From Hydrogenophaga sp. Root209 (GTDB taxonomy: Bacteria; Pseudomonadota; Gammaproteobacteria; Burkholderiales; Burkholderiaceae_C): a DNA stretch of 64,000 nt. Under the pieces are notes generated by a model. It worked only from the letters and a program-made list of their open reading frames with translations. It was not told the DNA's origin and did no database searches. Shown here piece by piece: positions 53,387-62,028 of this stretch; the stretch's first letter is position 1; each line of letters starts with the position of its first letter. Position numbers and translations under genes: made by a program. The stretch spans positions 319,618 to 383,617 of the forward strand of contig NZ_LMIE01000022.1 of NCBI RefSeq assembly GCF_001428625.1. The letters run 5' to 3'.

Positions 53387-54067
53387 ATGCGAGTGCTGGT
53401 CATTGAAGACGAAGCCAAGATCGCTGACTACGTCAAGCGCGGCCTGTCCGAGGCCGGCTACACGGTGGACGTGGCGCGCGATGGCATCGCAGGCCGCTAC
53501 CTCGCGCTGGAAGGCGACTACCAGCTCGTGGTGCTCGACATCATGTTGCCGGGCATCGATGGTTTCGGGGTGCTGGCGGCGTTGCGCGAGAAGCGCGGCA
53601 CGCCGGTGCTCATGCTCACCGCACGCGACCGCGTGGAGGACCGCGTGCAAGGCCTGCAGGCCGGTGCCGATGACTACCTCGTCAAGCCGTTTGCCTTCTC
53701 CGAACTGCTCGCTCGCGTGGGCGCCCTGTTGCGCCGGGGCCCGGCAGCCACCGAAGCTGCCAACACCCGCATGGCGGTGAGCGATCTGGAGATGGACTTG
53801 CTCAGCCGCAAGGCCTGGCGTTCGGGGCAGCGGCTTGATCTCACCGCCAAGGAGTTCTCGTTGCTCGCGCTGCTGGCGCGGCGCAAGGGGCAGATCCTGT
53901 CGCGCACGACCATTGCCGAGCAGGTGTGGGACATGAACTTCGACTCGGACACCAACGTGGTGGAGGTGGCCGTGCGCCGACTGCGCTCCAAGATGGACGA
54001 TCCTTTCAAACCCAAGCTGTTGCACAACGTGCGTGGCATGGGCTACGTGCTGGAGGAGCGGGCATGA
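53387..54067 (+). CDS. OmpR-family response regulator (heavy-metal type)
   Basis: A 226-residue regulator. The receiver (about 1-115) has VLVIEDEAKIADYVKRGL, the phosphoacceptor in VVLDIMLPGIDG and LVKPFAFSELLAR. The winged helix follows (about 128-225: LTAKEFSLLALLARRKGQIL and TNVVEVAVRRLRSKMD). It resembles CusR/IrlR/CopR regulators of metal or oxidative stress. It overlaps its kinase by four bases. Confidence 0.93.
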   Translation: MRVLVIEDEAKIADYVKRGLSEAGYTVDVARDGIAGRYLALEGDYQLVVLDIMLPGIDGFGVLAALREKRGTPVLMLTARDRVEDRVQGLQAGADDYLVKPFAFSELLARVGALLRRGPAATEAANTRMAVSDLEMDLLSRKAWRSGQRLDLTAKEFSLLALLARRKGQILSRTTIAEQVWDMNFDSDTNVVEVAVRRLRSKMDDPFKPKLLHNVRGMGYVLEERA

Positions 54068-55485
54068 GCGCAGCGCCGGGCCGTTCCCAAGCAAGCTCGC
54101 ACCGCAGCCCGCAGGGCGAAGGTACTCCATTGAGTTCGCAGGCCATTTCATCCACCGAGCCGTGCGCCTATTCGATCGGCCGGCGCCTGTCGCTGCTGCT
54201 GGCGATCCAGACCGTGATCGGCCTGGGCGTGTTGCTGGCGTTCATCTACGGCGCCACCACCATGCTGTTCACCGCCAAGCACGAGGAAGAACTGCGCAGC
54301 TACTCGGCTGTGCTGGTCGACGTGGTGCGGGACGCCAACGCCAAGGGTGGCGAGGCCGAGATCCAGGCCAAGCTCGCGTGGCTGGCCGAACGCCGCCCAG
54401 GCACCTTCGTGCAAGTGAACCGCGCCGATGGCAGCGAGCTTTACCGCGACAAGGCCCCCACCTTCGACGTGGCCACGTCGGTCTCGCGAGCCATGCCGTT
54501 CTCGGTCGATCTGAACAGATCTTCCCCCCTGCAAGGCACGCTGATTCTGGACTGCACCCAAGACGCCAAGACAGCCAAACGCATGGCCTTGTTGCTGATC
54601 GCGGCCGTGCTGGCCGGTGCGGCGCTCGTGGGCTGGGGCACCTTCTGGCGCGTGCGCTGCAGCCTGCGACCCCTGATCGACCTGGCGGGACAGACCAAAG
54701 CCATCGACGCGCGACGCCTGGGTCAACGGCTCACCCTGGCCGAACCGGTCGAGGAACTGCAACCGTTGATCGACCAGTTCAACGGCCTGATGAACCGGGT
54801 TGAACGAACCTACGAGCAGCTCGAAGGCTTCAACGCCGATGTGGCCCACGAACTGCGCACGCCCTTGACCAACCTGATCGGCCAGACCGAGGTGGCGCTC
54901 AGCCGCGAGCGCAGTGTCGGCGAACTCGAAGACACGCTGCACTCGAACCTGGAGGAACTGCACCGCATGGCGGCCATCGTCAACGACATGCTGTTTCTCG
55001 CGCAGGCCGATCGCGGCGTGAAGGCACGGCGTGGCGCCTCGGTGAGCCTGGCGCAACTGGTGCAACAGGTGGTCGAGTTCCATGAAGCACCGATGGAGGA
55101 GCGTGGACTGACGGTGAGCATCGAGGGCGACACCCGGTTGTCCATCGACGAGCCGCTGGTCAAGCGCGCCTTGTCCAACCTGCTGGGCAACGCGATCCGC
55201 TACGCCGACACCGGCACGAATCTGTGTGTGCGCATCGCACGCGAATCGGGCGACAGCGTGCGGCTGTGGGTGGAGAACACGGGGCCCTGCATTGAGCCCG
55301 AGCACCTGCCGCGCCTGTTCGACCGCTTCTTCCGCGCCGACGCATCGCGTTGCGAGCTCGAAAAGCCGCACCACGGCCTGGGCCTGTCCATCGTGGCCGC
55401 CATCGCCCGCATGCACGACGGCTTCCCCGCCGCCGAATCCAGCGGTGGCACCACCCGCGTGGGATTCAGCCTGCACGCGGCCTGA
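54064..55485 (+). CDS. Sensor histidine kinase (CusS/IrlS-like)
   Basis: A 473-residue membrane kinase. A first helix (LSLLLAIQTVIGLGVLLAFIY, about 42-62), a periplasmic loop to about 175, a second helix (MALLLIAAVLAGAALVGWG), then HAMP and kinase core: H box VAHELRTPLTNLIGQTE, N box LSNLLGNAIRYA, G boxes GPCIEPEHL (weak) and HHGLGLSIVAAIARMH. Forms a two-component system with the regulator just upstream. The ATG at 54064 gives a polar N-terminus of about 35 residues; an inner start is possible. Confidence 0.9.
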   Translation: MSAAPGRSQASSHRSPQGEGTPLSSQAISSTEPCAYSIGRRLSLLLAIQTVIGLGVLLAFIYGATTMLFTAKHEEELRSYSAVLVDVVRDANAKGGEAEIQAKLAWLAERRPGTFVQVNRADGSELYRDKAPTFDVATSVSRAMPFSVDLNRSSPLQGTLILDCTQDAKTAKRMALLLIAAVLAGAALVGWGTFWRVRCSLRPLIDLAGQTKAIDARRLGQRLTLAEPVEELQPLIDQFNGLMNRVERTYEQLEGFNADVAHELRTPLTNLIGQTEVALSRERSVGELEDTLHSNLEELHRMAAIVNDMLFLAQADRGVKARRGASVSLAQLVQQVVEFHEAPMEERGLTVSIEGDTRLSIDEPLVKRALSNLLGNAIRYADTGTNLCVRIARESGDSVRLWVENTGPCIEPEHLPRLFDRFFRADASRCELEKPHHGLGLSIVAAIARMHDGFPAAESSGGTTRVGFSLHAA

Positions 55486-55491
55486 GCGACT

Positions 55492-56766
55492 TCAGTCCGC
55501 CAGAAACAGGGCCTGCAGGTCGCTGAGGAAATCGAAACCGCGCTCGGTGGGCCACACCCGCGCCGCATCGCGCGCAATCAAGCCTTTTTGTACCGCCTGT
55601 GCCAGGCCCGGCTCGATGCTGGAAAGCGGCAGGCCGGTGCGCTCCATGAACTGCTGCAGGGCAAAGCCTTCCTTGAGCCGCATGGCATTGAGCATGAATT
55701 CGAACGGCAGCTCGGCGCGCGAAACTTCGTCGGCGCTCACCACGGCGTTGCCCTCAAGCGCTCGCTCCATGTACAGCCGAGGCTCGCGCACGCGCACCGG
55801 GCGCGCCACGCGGTGGGCAAAGCTCAGCTTGCTGTGCGCGCCCGCGCCAATGCCCAGGTAGTCGCCGAACTGCCAGTAGTTGGTGTTGTGCCAGCAGCGG
55901 TGCCCCGCACGCGCATAGGCTGACACCTCGTAGCGTTGCAGGCCCGCCTCGCCGGTGAGTTCGGTGATGCGGTCGAGCATGTCCCACGCCTCGTCTTCGG
56001 GCGGCAGGGTCGGCGGGTACTTGGCGAAGTAGGTGTTGGGCTCCAGCGTGAGGTGGTAGATGGAAATGTGTGGCGGCGAGAAGGAGAGTGCCGTGCGCAC
56101 GTCTGTCTCGCAGTCGGCCAGCGTCTGCCCGGGCAGCGCGTACATGAGGTCGAGGTTGAAGGTATCGAAGGCCTGCGCGGCCTCCTCCACCGCGGCCATG
56201 GCCTGGTCGCGATCGTGCACGCGCCCCAGCGCCTTGAGGTGCGCGTCGTTGAAGCTCTGCACGCCGACAGAAAGGCGCGTCACGCCCGCTTCGCGAAACG
56301 CGCGGAAACGGTCTTTCTCAAACGTGCCCGGATTGGCTTCGAGCGTGATCTCGGCGTCGGCGTCGAGTCGCAGCAAGGCACGCACGTCGCCCAGCAATCG
56401 GTCGATGGCCGCAGGAGAAAACAGGCTCGGTGTACCACCGCCAATGAACACGCTGTGTACTGTGCGCCCCCAGATCAGTGGTAGCGAGGCTTCAAGATCG
56501 GCGCGCAAGGCGTCCAGATAACGCGATTCGGGCAGCGGTTGGTCAGGCTCGGATGTGGCGCTCCATTCGTGCGAGTTGAAATCGCAGTACGGGCACTTCT
56601 TCAGGCACCACGGCAGGTGAATGTAGAGCGAGAGCGGGGGCAGGCTTTGCAGTTGCAGCGTGCCCGGGCGCATCCAGTGGCGCACATCGTTCCAGGGCAC
56701 CTCGGGCTTGGCTCCCCGCTGACTGGGCAGACCACCCGGCCAGGACACAGGCTTGTCGGTGCTCAT
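55492..56766 (-). CDS. hemW: Radical SAM protein HemW
   Basis: A 424-residue HemN-like protein. The radical SAM motif is WCLKKCPYCDFNS (CxxxCxxC, near residue 54), followed by FIGGGTPSLF and LEANPGTFEKDRF. HemW proteins bind haem and help insert it into respiratory enzymes; they are not coproporphyrinogen oxidases. It overlaps rdgB by four bases in the order rph-rdgB-hemW. Confidence 0.93.
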   Translation of the reverse strand: MSTDKPVSWPGGLPSQRGAKPEVPWNDVRHWMRPGTLQLQSLPPLSLYIHLPWCLKKCPYCDFNSHEWSATSEPDQPLPESRYLDALRADLEASLPLIWGRTVHSVFIGGGTPSLFSPAAIDRLLGDVRALLRLDADAEITLEANPGTFEKDRFRAFREAGVTRLSVGVQSFNDAHLKALGRVHDRDQAMAAVEEAAQAFDTFNLDLMYALPGQTLADCETDVRTALSFSPPHISIYHLTLEPNTYFAKYPPTLPPEDEAWDMLDRITELTGEAGLQRYEVSAYARAGHRCWHNTNYWQFGDYLGIGAGAHSKLSFAHRVARPVRVREPRLYMERALEGNAVVSADEVSRAELPFEFMLNAMRLKEGFALQQFMERTGLPLSSIEPGLAQAVQKGLIARDAARVWPTERGFDFLSDLQALFLAD

Positions 56767-57386
56767 GGCACAGAGCCCGGCGCAGGCGCGAACCAGCGTT
56801 CGCGCATCAACTCCAGCATGTGGCGGGCGGCACGCCCACGGTGACTGTTGGCGTTCTTCACTTCGGTGGGCAGTTCAGCAAAGGTCTTGCCGAAGGCCGG
56901 CAGATACATCACCGGGTCGAAGCCGAAGCCGTTCTCGCCGATGGGCTGCCGCGTGATGAGGCCGGGAGCGCGGCCCGTGGCCACCAATGGCTCAGGGTCA
57001 TCAGCGCTGCGCAAAGCCACCAGCGTGCTGACCAGTGCGGCGCGGCGGTCGTTCACACCCTGCATCTGTTCGAGCAACGCTCGCACGTTGTTGTCGTCGC
57101 TCTTTGCGTAACCAAACTGCGTGGCGTAGTAAGCCGTGTCGACGCCGGGCAGGCCGTTGAAAGCCTCCACACACAGGCCGGCATCGTCGGCCAGCGCCGG
57201 CAGGCCGCTGACCTGCGCGGCGTGGCGCGCCTTGGCCAGGGCGTTCTCCACAAAGGTGCGGTGCGGCTCGGGTGCTTCGGGAATGTTCAGGTCGGCCTGG
57301 CGCACCAGCTCGATGCCCAGCGGCGCAAAGAGCGCCTGCAATTCTACAAGCTTGCCCTTGTTGTTCGACGCCAGGACCAGCTTCAT
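56763..57386 (-). CDS. rdgB: XTP/dITP diphosphatase RdgB
   Basis: A 207-residue Ham1-family pyrophosphatase. Conserved blocks: [17 protein letters not shown] at the start, [20 protein letters not shown] with the metal-binding Asp pair, and [14 protein letters not shown]. It removes non-canonical purine nucleotides. The start overlaps the rph stop. Confidence 0.96.
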   Translation of the reverse strand: MKLVLASNNKGKLVELQALFAPLGIELVRQADLNIPEAPEPHRTFVENALAKARHAAQVSGLPALADDAGLCVEAFNGLPGVDTAYYATQFGYAKSDDNNVRALLEQMQGVNDRRAALVSTLVALRSADDPEPLVATGRAPGLITRQPIGENGFGFDPVMYLPAFGKTFAELPTEVKNANSHRGRAARHMLELMRERWFAPAPGSVP

Positions 57387-58120
57387 GCCGTCAAGATGCC
57401 CAGAGCTTGCTTCTGCAGGCTCACGAGTTCGCCGATGCCCTTTTCGGCCAGGGCCAGCAGCGCATCCATCTCGCGGCGCGTGAAGGCCACGCCCTCGGCC
57501 GTGCCTTGCACTTCCACGAAATGCCCGGCACCGGTCATCACCACGTTCATGTCGGTATCGCTAGCGGCATCTTCCACGTACTCCAGATCCAGCAATGGCA
57601 CGCCATCCAGGATGCCCACAGAGATCGCAGCCACGTGGTCCTTGATCGGCGACTGTGCAATCTTGCCGTCGGCAATCAACTTCGACACCGCATCGTGCGC
57701 GGCCACGAAAGCGCCGGTGATGCTCGCGGTGCGGGTCCCGCCGTCGGCCTGGATCACGTCGCAGTCAAGCGAGATGGTGCGCTCGCCCAGCGCCTTGAGA
57801 TCGAACACAGCGCGCAGCGACCGGCCGATCAGGCGCTGGATTTCCTGCGTGCGACCGCTCTGCTTGCCCTTGGCGGCTTCCCGGTCGCTGCGGGTGTGCG
57901 TGGCGCGCGGCAACATGCCGTACTCGGCAGTCACCCAGCCTTCACCGCTGCCGCGTTTGTGCGGCGGCACCTTCTCTTCCACCGAGGCGGTGCACAGCAC
58001 CTTGGTGTGGCCGAATTCGATCAGCACCGAGCCCTCGGCGTGCATGGTGTAGCTGCGGGTGATGCGCACAGGGCGCAGGGCATCGACGGCCCGTTGGCCG
58101 GGTCGGGAAATTTCACTCAT
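57383..58120 (-). CDS. rph: Ribonuclease PH
   Basis: A 245-residue phosphorolytic exoribonuclease that trims tRNA 3' ends. Family blocks: [49 protein letters not shown] and [18 protein letters not shown]. Normal length. It is first of the rph-rdgB-hemW operon, ten bases after the PP2C gene. Confidence 0.96.
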   Translation of the reverse strand: MSEISRPGQRAVDALRPVRITRSYTMHAEGSVLIEFGHTKVLCTASVEEKVPPHKRGSGEGWVTAEYGMLPRATHTRSDREAAKGKQSGRTQEIQRLIGRSLRAVFDLKALGERTISLDCDVIQADGGTRTASITGAFVAAHDAVSKLIADGKIAQSPIKDHVAAISVGILDGVPLLDLEYVEDAASDTDMNVVMTGAGHFVEVQGTAEGVAFTRREMDALLALAEKGIGELVSLQKQALGILTA

Positions 58121-58130
58121 GGGGAAAACC

Positions 58131-59030
58131 TCAGGTGTTGCGTTCGGCCGTGCGGCGAATCGCTTCGTTGATCTCGGCGATCGATTGTTCGATCGCCGCG
58201 TCGTCCAGATCTTCCATGGTCGAGTCGGGCGTGCCCGACTGAATCGTGGAGGCGAACACGCCGTCCTCGATGTCCTCGGTGGACACGCGGGTGCTCTGGA
58301 ACTCGTCGGCCGTTTCCCATTCCATGGCGAGCACGGTCACGTTGTCACAGCGCGGGCCGCCCCGCTTGAGAGCGAGCTCGACCAGTTCGGGCACCGCCTG
58401 CTCCAGCGGGCGCTTGGACAACTCGGAGGTGATCTCCTCGTCGGTCACCGTGCCCCACAAGCCGTCGGAGCACAGCAGCACGCGGTCACCTTGGAGCAGC
58501 TGCACCGGCCCCGACAGATCGAACACCGGCTTGGCGGGTGAGCCCAGGCAGGTGAACAGGATGTTGCGGTTGATGTGCTCGGTGGCCCGACCCAGATGGG
58601 CCTGCTGCTCCATGTAAGAGTGGTCACGCGTGCGCGTGAGCATTTCGCCATTGCGCACAACATACAGCCGCGAATCGCCGCAGTGCACCCAGTACACGTG
58701 GCCCCGCTCCATGACCGAGGCCACCAGCGTCGTGCGGGGTGTGTCGAGCATGCCCTTTTCAGCGGCGTAGCGAATGATCTGATGGTGCGCGGCCATCAGC
58801 GCACTGGAGAGGAACTCGGGGACTTCCCTCACCGTGGGATTGGCCGCCTTCTGAAAGTAGGCCGAGAAGGTCTGCAGGGCCAACTGAGCGGCCATGGCGC
58901 CTTCTGGATGGCCGCCCATGCCGTCGGCCAGAACGAAGAGGCCTGATTCGCGGGTATAGGCATAGCCCATGCGGTCTTCATTGCGCTCCCGCCCACCTTG
59001 GCGGCTGATCTGATAGACCGAAAATTTCAT
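58131..59030 (-). CDS. PP2C-family serine/threonine phosphatase
   Basis: A 299-residue metal-dependent phosphatase. Motifs: [30 protein letters not shown] with the metal Asp and Gly, [26 protein letters not shown] and [11 protein letters not shown]-terminal acidic extension of about 40 residues follows. It overlaps the kinase gene by four bases; the two are a Hanks-type phosphatase/kinase pair. Confidence 0.94.
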   Translation of the reverse strand: MKFSVYQISRQGGRERNEDRMGYAYTRESGLFVLADGMGGHPEGAMAAQLALQTFSAYFQKAANPTVREVPEFLSSALMAAHHQIIRYAAEKGMLDTPRTTLVASVMERGHVYWVHCGDSRLYVVRNGEMLTRTRDHSYMEQQAHLGRATEHINRNILFTCLGSPAKPVFDLSGPVQLLQGDRVLLCSDGLWGTVTDEEITSELSKRPLEQAVPELVELALKRGGPRCDNVTVLAMEWETADEFQSTRVSTEDIEDGVFASTIQSGTPDSTMEDLDDAAIEQSIAEINEAIRRTAERNT

Positions 59031-60034
59031 CGAAACTTGGTGCCGGCGTTGGTGGATTTGCGCATGACTTTCTTGTTGTCCGACACGATGTTGTCAAACT
59101 GCAGGCGCATCTTTTCGGCCACCGTGAGCTTGGTGTAACTGCGTTCAGTTTCGCGGCTGAGTTCTTTCTGCAGCGCAAACACCGATTGCGGACGCGACAA
59201 GGGATCCAGCGACATGCACCATTCGACCACTTCAATCAAGTTGTCGGAGTAGACGCCGCGCAGGCGGGACAACGCCAACGACAGGCGGTCCTTTTCGAGC
59301 CGTTGCGGCGCATCGTTGGGTGGATAGCCTTGCATGCTGGCGTAGATGCAGGCGCCAATTGCGTAAATGTCGGTCCATGGGCCCATGCTGGAATCGCGCC
59401 GGTACATCTCAGGCGCGGCAAAGCCGGGCGTGTACATCGGGCGAATGAAGTTGCCCTCTTTGCTCAGCACCTCGCGCGCAGCGCCAAAATCGATAAGCAC
59501 CGAGCGGTTGTCATCGGTCACGAAGATGTTGGCCGGCTTGATGTCCAGATGTAGCATCTTGTGCTGGTGCACGATGCGCAGACCACGCAAGACCTCGTCG
59601 TACAGTGAACGGATGGTCGATTCGCGAAAGACCTTCTGCTTTTTCTGTTCGCGCGCCGTGATGATGAATTCCTGTAGCGACGCGCCTTCCAGGAAGTTCA
59701 TGACCATGTACACGGTCTCGTTCTCGCGGAAAAAATTGAGCACGCTGACGACCGAGGCGTGAGAAATCTGGGCCAGCGCACGGCCTTCTTCAAAGAAACT
59801 TTTGAGACCCAGGCGGTAGAGCGAGAGCTTCTCGGGCTGCACCTGTGGCAGCAGTTCGCCGGGGCCGCGCGAGGCCAGTGACGAAGGGAGGTATTCCTTG
59901 ACCGCGACCTGTTGGCCTTCGGTGTCGACAGCGAGGTAAACGACGCCAAAGCCACCCGCTGCCAGTTTGCGAACAATGCGGTAACCACCAATCACGGTGT
60001 CCGGCGGGAGCGGTGCGGGTTTGACCTTTGACAT
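59027..60034 (-). CDS. Hanks-type serine/threonine protein kinase
   Basis: A 335-residue soluble kinase. Gly-rich loop KLAAGGFGVVYLA (near residue 22), ATP-binding Lys in VAVKEYLP, catalytic loop MLHLDIKPANIFV (HLD in place of HRD), DFG in VLIDFGAA and APE in FAAPEM. No membrane helix or sensor domain is present. Coupled to the PP2C gene. The frame extends to 60133 but the ATG at 60034 (MSKVKPAPLPP) leaves 60 bases to the divergent yicC gene. Confidence 0.93.
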   Translation of the reverse strand: MSKVKPAPLPPDTVIGGYRIVRKLAAGGFGVVYLAVDTEGQQVAVKEYLPSSLASRGPGELLPQVQPEKLSLYRLGLKSFFEEGRALAQISHASVVSVLNFFRENETVYMVMNFLEGASLQEFIITAREQKKQKVFRESTIRSLYDEVLRGLRIVHQHKMLHLDIKPANIFVTDDNRSVLIDFGAAREVLSKEGNFIRPMYTPGFAAPEMYRRDSSMGPWTDIYAIGACIYASMQGYPPNDAPQRLEKDRLSLALSRLRGVYSDNLIEVVEWCMSLDPLSRPQSVFALQKELSRETERSYTKLTVAEKMRLQFDNIVSDNKKVMRKSTNAGTKFR

Positions 60035-60094
60035 AATTCGGATGGTTTCCGGAACGCCTCGTTTTGGACCACTCAACCTGACGGGCAAAGTGCA

Positions 60095-61027
60095 ATGGCA
60101 GTTTACAGCATGACCGGCTATGCAACGGCCCACCTGGGCGGGCCCGCAACGGCCGCGAACGCGGAGCCAGCGCGCGATCCCAAACCGGGTCTGGGCTTGG
60201 AGATCCGCTCGGTCAACAGTCGCTTTCTCGACCTCACCTTCAAGCTCCCCGACGACCTTCGCGGATCGGAACCCGCACTGCGCGAGCTGCTGACCTCACG
60301 CCTGAAACGTGGCAAGGTCGAGGTTCGCGCCTGGATCGAAGGCCGCAGCGATGCCATGCCTCGCTCGCCCAGCGCCCTTGAACTCCAGAAGCTGGTTGGC
60401 CTGCAAGACAACGTGCGCGCCTGGCTGCCCACCGCCGGCCCCCTGTCGGTGGCCGAGGTGCTGCAGCTCACTTCTCGCCAGCAAGGCAACCCGGGCGAGC
60501 TCAACGAAGGCCTGCAGTCGTTGGCCGACACCGCCATCAACAACCTCATGGAAGCGCGCGAGCGCGAGGGCAAACGTCTGGCGGCCATGTTGCTGGACCG
60601 CCTGGGTCAATTGAGACAGTTGGCCAAGGATGCGCAACCCCTCATTCCCCAACTGGTGGCGCAGCAGCGCCAGCGCTTCATTGATCGCTGGAACGAGGCG
60701 CTGGCCGCCGGCGGACCATCGGCAACGGGCAATACGGTCACGTCCGACACGGCCAACGACCGCGCCCTGACCGAAGCCACTGCATTCGCCATCCGCATTG
60801 ATGTGGCAGAAGAACTTACCCGGCTTGACTCGCACCTGACCGAGATTGAGCGGTTGATCAAAAAAGGTGCCGAGGTCGGCAAACGGCTGGATTTTCTGAT
60901 TCAGGAGTTGCACCGCGAGGCCAACACCATGGGTTCGAAGTCGTCCAACCTCGAACTCACCCGGATTTCGGTGGACATGAAGGTGCTCATCGAACAGATG
61001 CGCGAGCAGGTCCAAAACATAGAGTGA
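60095..61027 (+). CDS. yicC: YicC/YloC-family endoribonuclease
   Basis: A 310-residue protein with the family start [10 protein letters not shown], the N-terminal block [14 protein letters not shown] and the C-terminal [19 protein letters not shown]. YicC proteins are RNA-cleaving or RNA-degradation factors. Linked to gmk as in many proteobacteria; the stop lies two bases before the gmk ATG. Confidence 0.94.
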   Translation: MAVYSMTGYATAHLGGPATAANAEPARDPKPGLGLEIRSVNSRFLDLTFKLPDDLRGSEPALRELLTSRLKRGKVEVRAWIEGRSDAMPRSPSALELQKLVGLQDNVRAWLPTAGPLSVAEVLQLTSRQQGNPGELNEGLQSLADTAINNLMEAREREGKRLAAMLLDRLGQLRQLAKDAQPLIPQLVAQQRQRFIDRWNEALAAGGPSATGNTVTSDTANDRALTEATAFAIRIDVAEELTRLDSHLTEIERLIKKGAEVGKRLDFLIQELHREANTMGSKSSNLELTRISVDMKVLIEQMREQVQNIE

Positions 61028-61029
61028 GC

Positions 61030-61650
61030 ATGGAATATCCTGGAAACCTGTTCGTCGTTGCAGCCCCCAGCGGGGCTGGAAAATCCAGCTTGGTGAAGGC
61101 CTTGATGGAACTCGACTCGCGCGTCGTGCCTTCCGTTTCGCACACCACCCGCGCACCACGCGGCCAGGAGCTGCACGGTCGCGAGTACTACTTTGTGAGC
61201 AAGGAAACCTTTGACCATATGGTCATCCAGGGTGCTTTCCTGGAATGGGCCATGGTCCACGGCAACCGCTACGGCACTTCCAAGACCGCCATCGAACAAC
61301 GCATGGCGCAAGGCGCCGATGTGGTGCTGGAGATCGACTTTCAGGGCGCGATCCAGGTCAAGCGCATCTTCCCCAACGCGGTGTTGGTCTTCATCCTGCC
61401 GCCCAGTTGGGAGGAACTGCGCTCCCGCCTTGAGCGCCGGGCGGAAGACTCTGCCGAGGTGATCGAGTTGCGGTTGCAGAACGCTGCCACCGAAATGACC
61501 CATGCCCGAGAGTTCGACTTCGTTATAATTAATGAGTTGTTCGAGCGGGCCCTGTTTGATCTCAAGGCCATCGTCCATGCACAGCGGCTCAAGTTCGCCG
61601 CCCAGCGTATCGCCCGCGGCGATACCTTCAAAGCGCTCAACATCCTCTGA
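61030..61650 (+). CDS. gmk: Guanylate kinase
   Basis: A 206-residue kinase making GDP from GMP. P-loop [14 protein letters not shown] (near residue 12), GMP-binding [20 protein letters not shown], and [22 protein letters not shown] at 61024 is in frame but the ATG at 61030 (MEYPGNLF) matches the family. Confidence 0.96.
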   Translation: MEYPGNLFVVAAPSGAGKSSLVKALMELDSRVVPSVSHTTRAPRGQELHGREYYFVSKETFDHMVIQGAFLEWAMVHGNRYGTSKTAIEQRMAQGADVVLEIDFQGAIQVKRIFPNAVLVFILPPSWEELRSRLERRAEDSAEVIELRLQNAATEMTHAREFDFVIINELFERALFDLKAIVHAQRLKFAAQRIARGDTFKALNIL

Positions 61651-61678
61651 CCCCAAGCCCGTTTACTGGAGCCCGCCC

Positions 61679-61882
61679 ATGGCACGCATCACCGTCGAAG
61701 ATTGTCTGGAAAAGATCCCCAACCGCTTTCAGCTCGTGCTGGCCGCAACCTACCGCGCCCGCATGTTGAGCCAGGGTCATGCTCCCAAGATCGAAAGCAA
61801 GAACAAGCCCGGCGTGACCGCGCTGCGCGAAATTGCCGAAGGCAAGATCGGTCTGGAAATGCTCAAGAAGGTGCCGCTCTGA
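61679..61882 (+). CDS. rpoZ: RNA polymerase subunit omega
   Basis: A 67-residue omega subunit, [20 protein letters not shown] at the start, then [11 protein letters not shown] and [10 protein letters not shown]. It helps assemble RNA polymerase and, with the beta-prime subunit, forms a ppGpp site. An intrinsic terminator follows. Confidence 0.97.
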   Translation: MARITVEDCLEKIPNRFQLVLAATYRARMLSQGHAPKIESKNKPGVTALREIAEGKIGLEMLKKVPL

Positions 61883-61901
61883 CCTGAGGCCCCGTCTCCT
61901 C

Positions 61902-61931
61902 AAAAAAACGCCGCATTGCGGTGTTTTTTTT
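61902..61931 (+). terminator. Intrinsic terminator after rpoZ
   Basis: The stem AACGCCGC/GCGGTGTT with loop ATT is preceded by A residues and followed by eight T residues, a classical (possibly bidirectional) terminator. It separates rpoZ from spoT. Confidence 0.9.
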
Positions 61932-62028
61932 CGCCTGAACACCGTTCCGTCATCACGCTATCACTGCCATTGGTGAGGCAGAGATCAGTCCCTCTGCAGT
62001 GGACGTCATCTCACGCTAAAGTACCGGG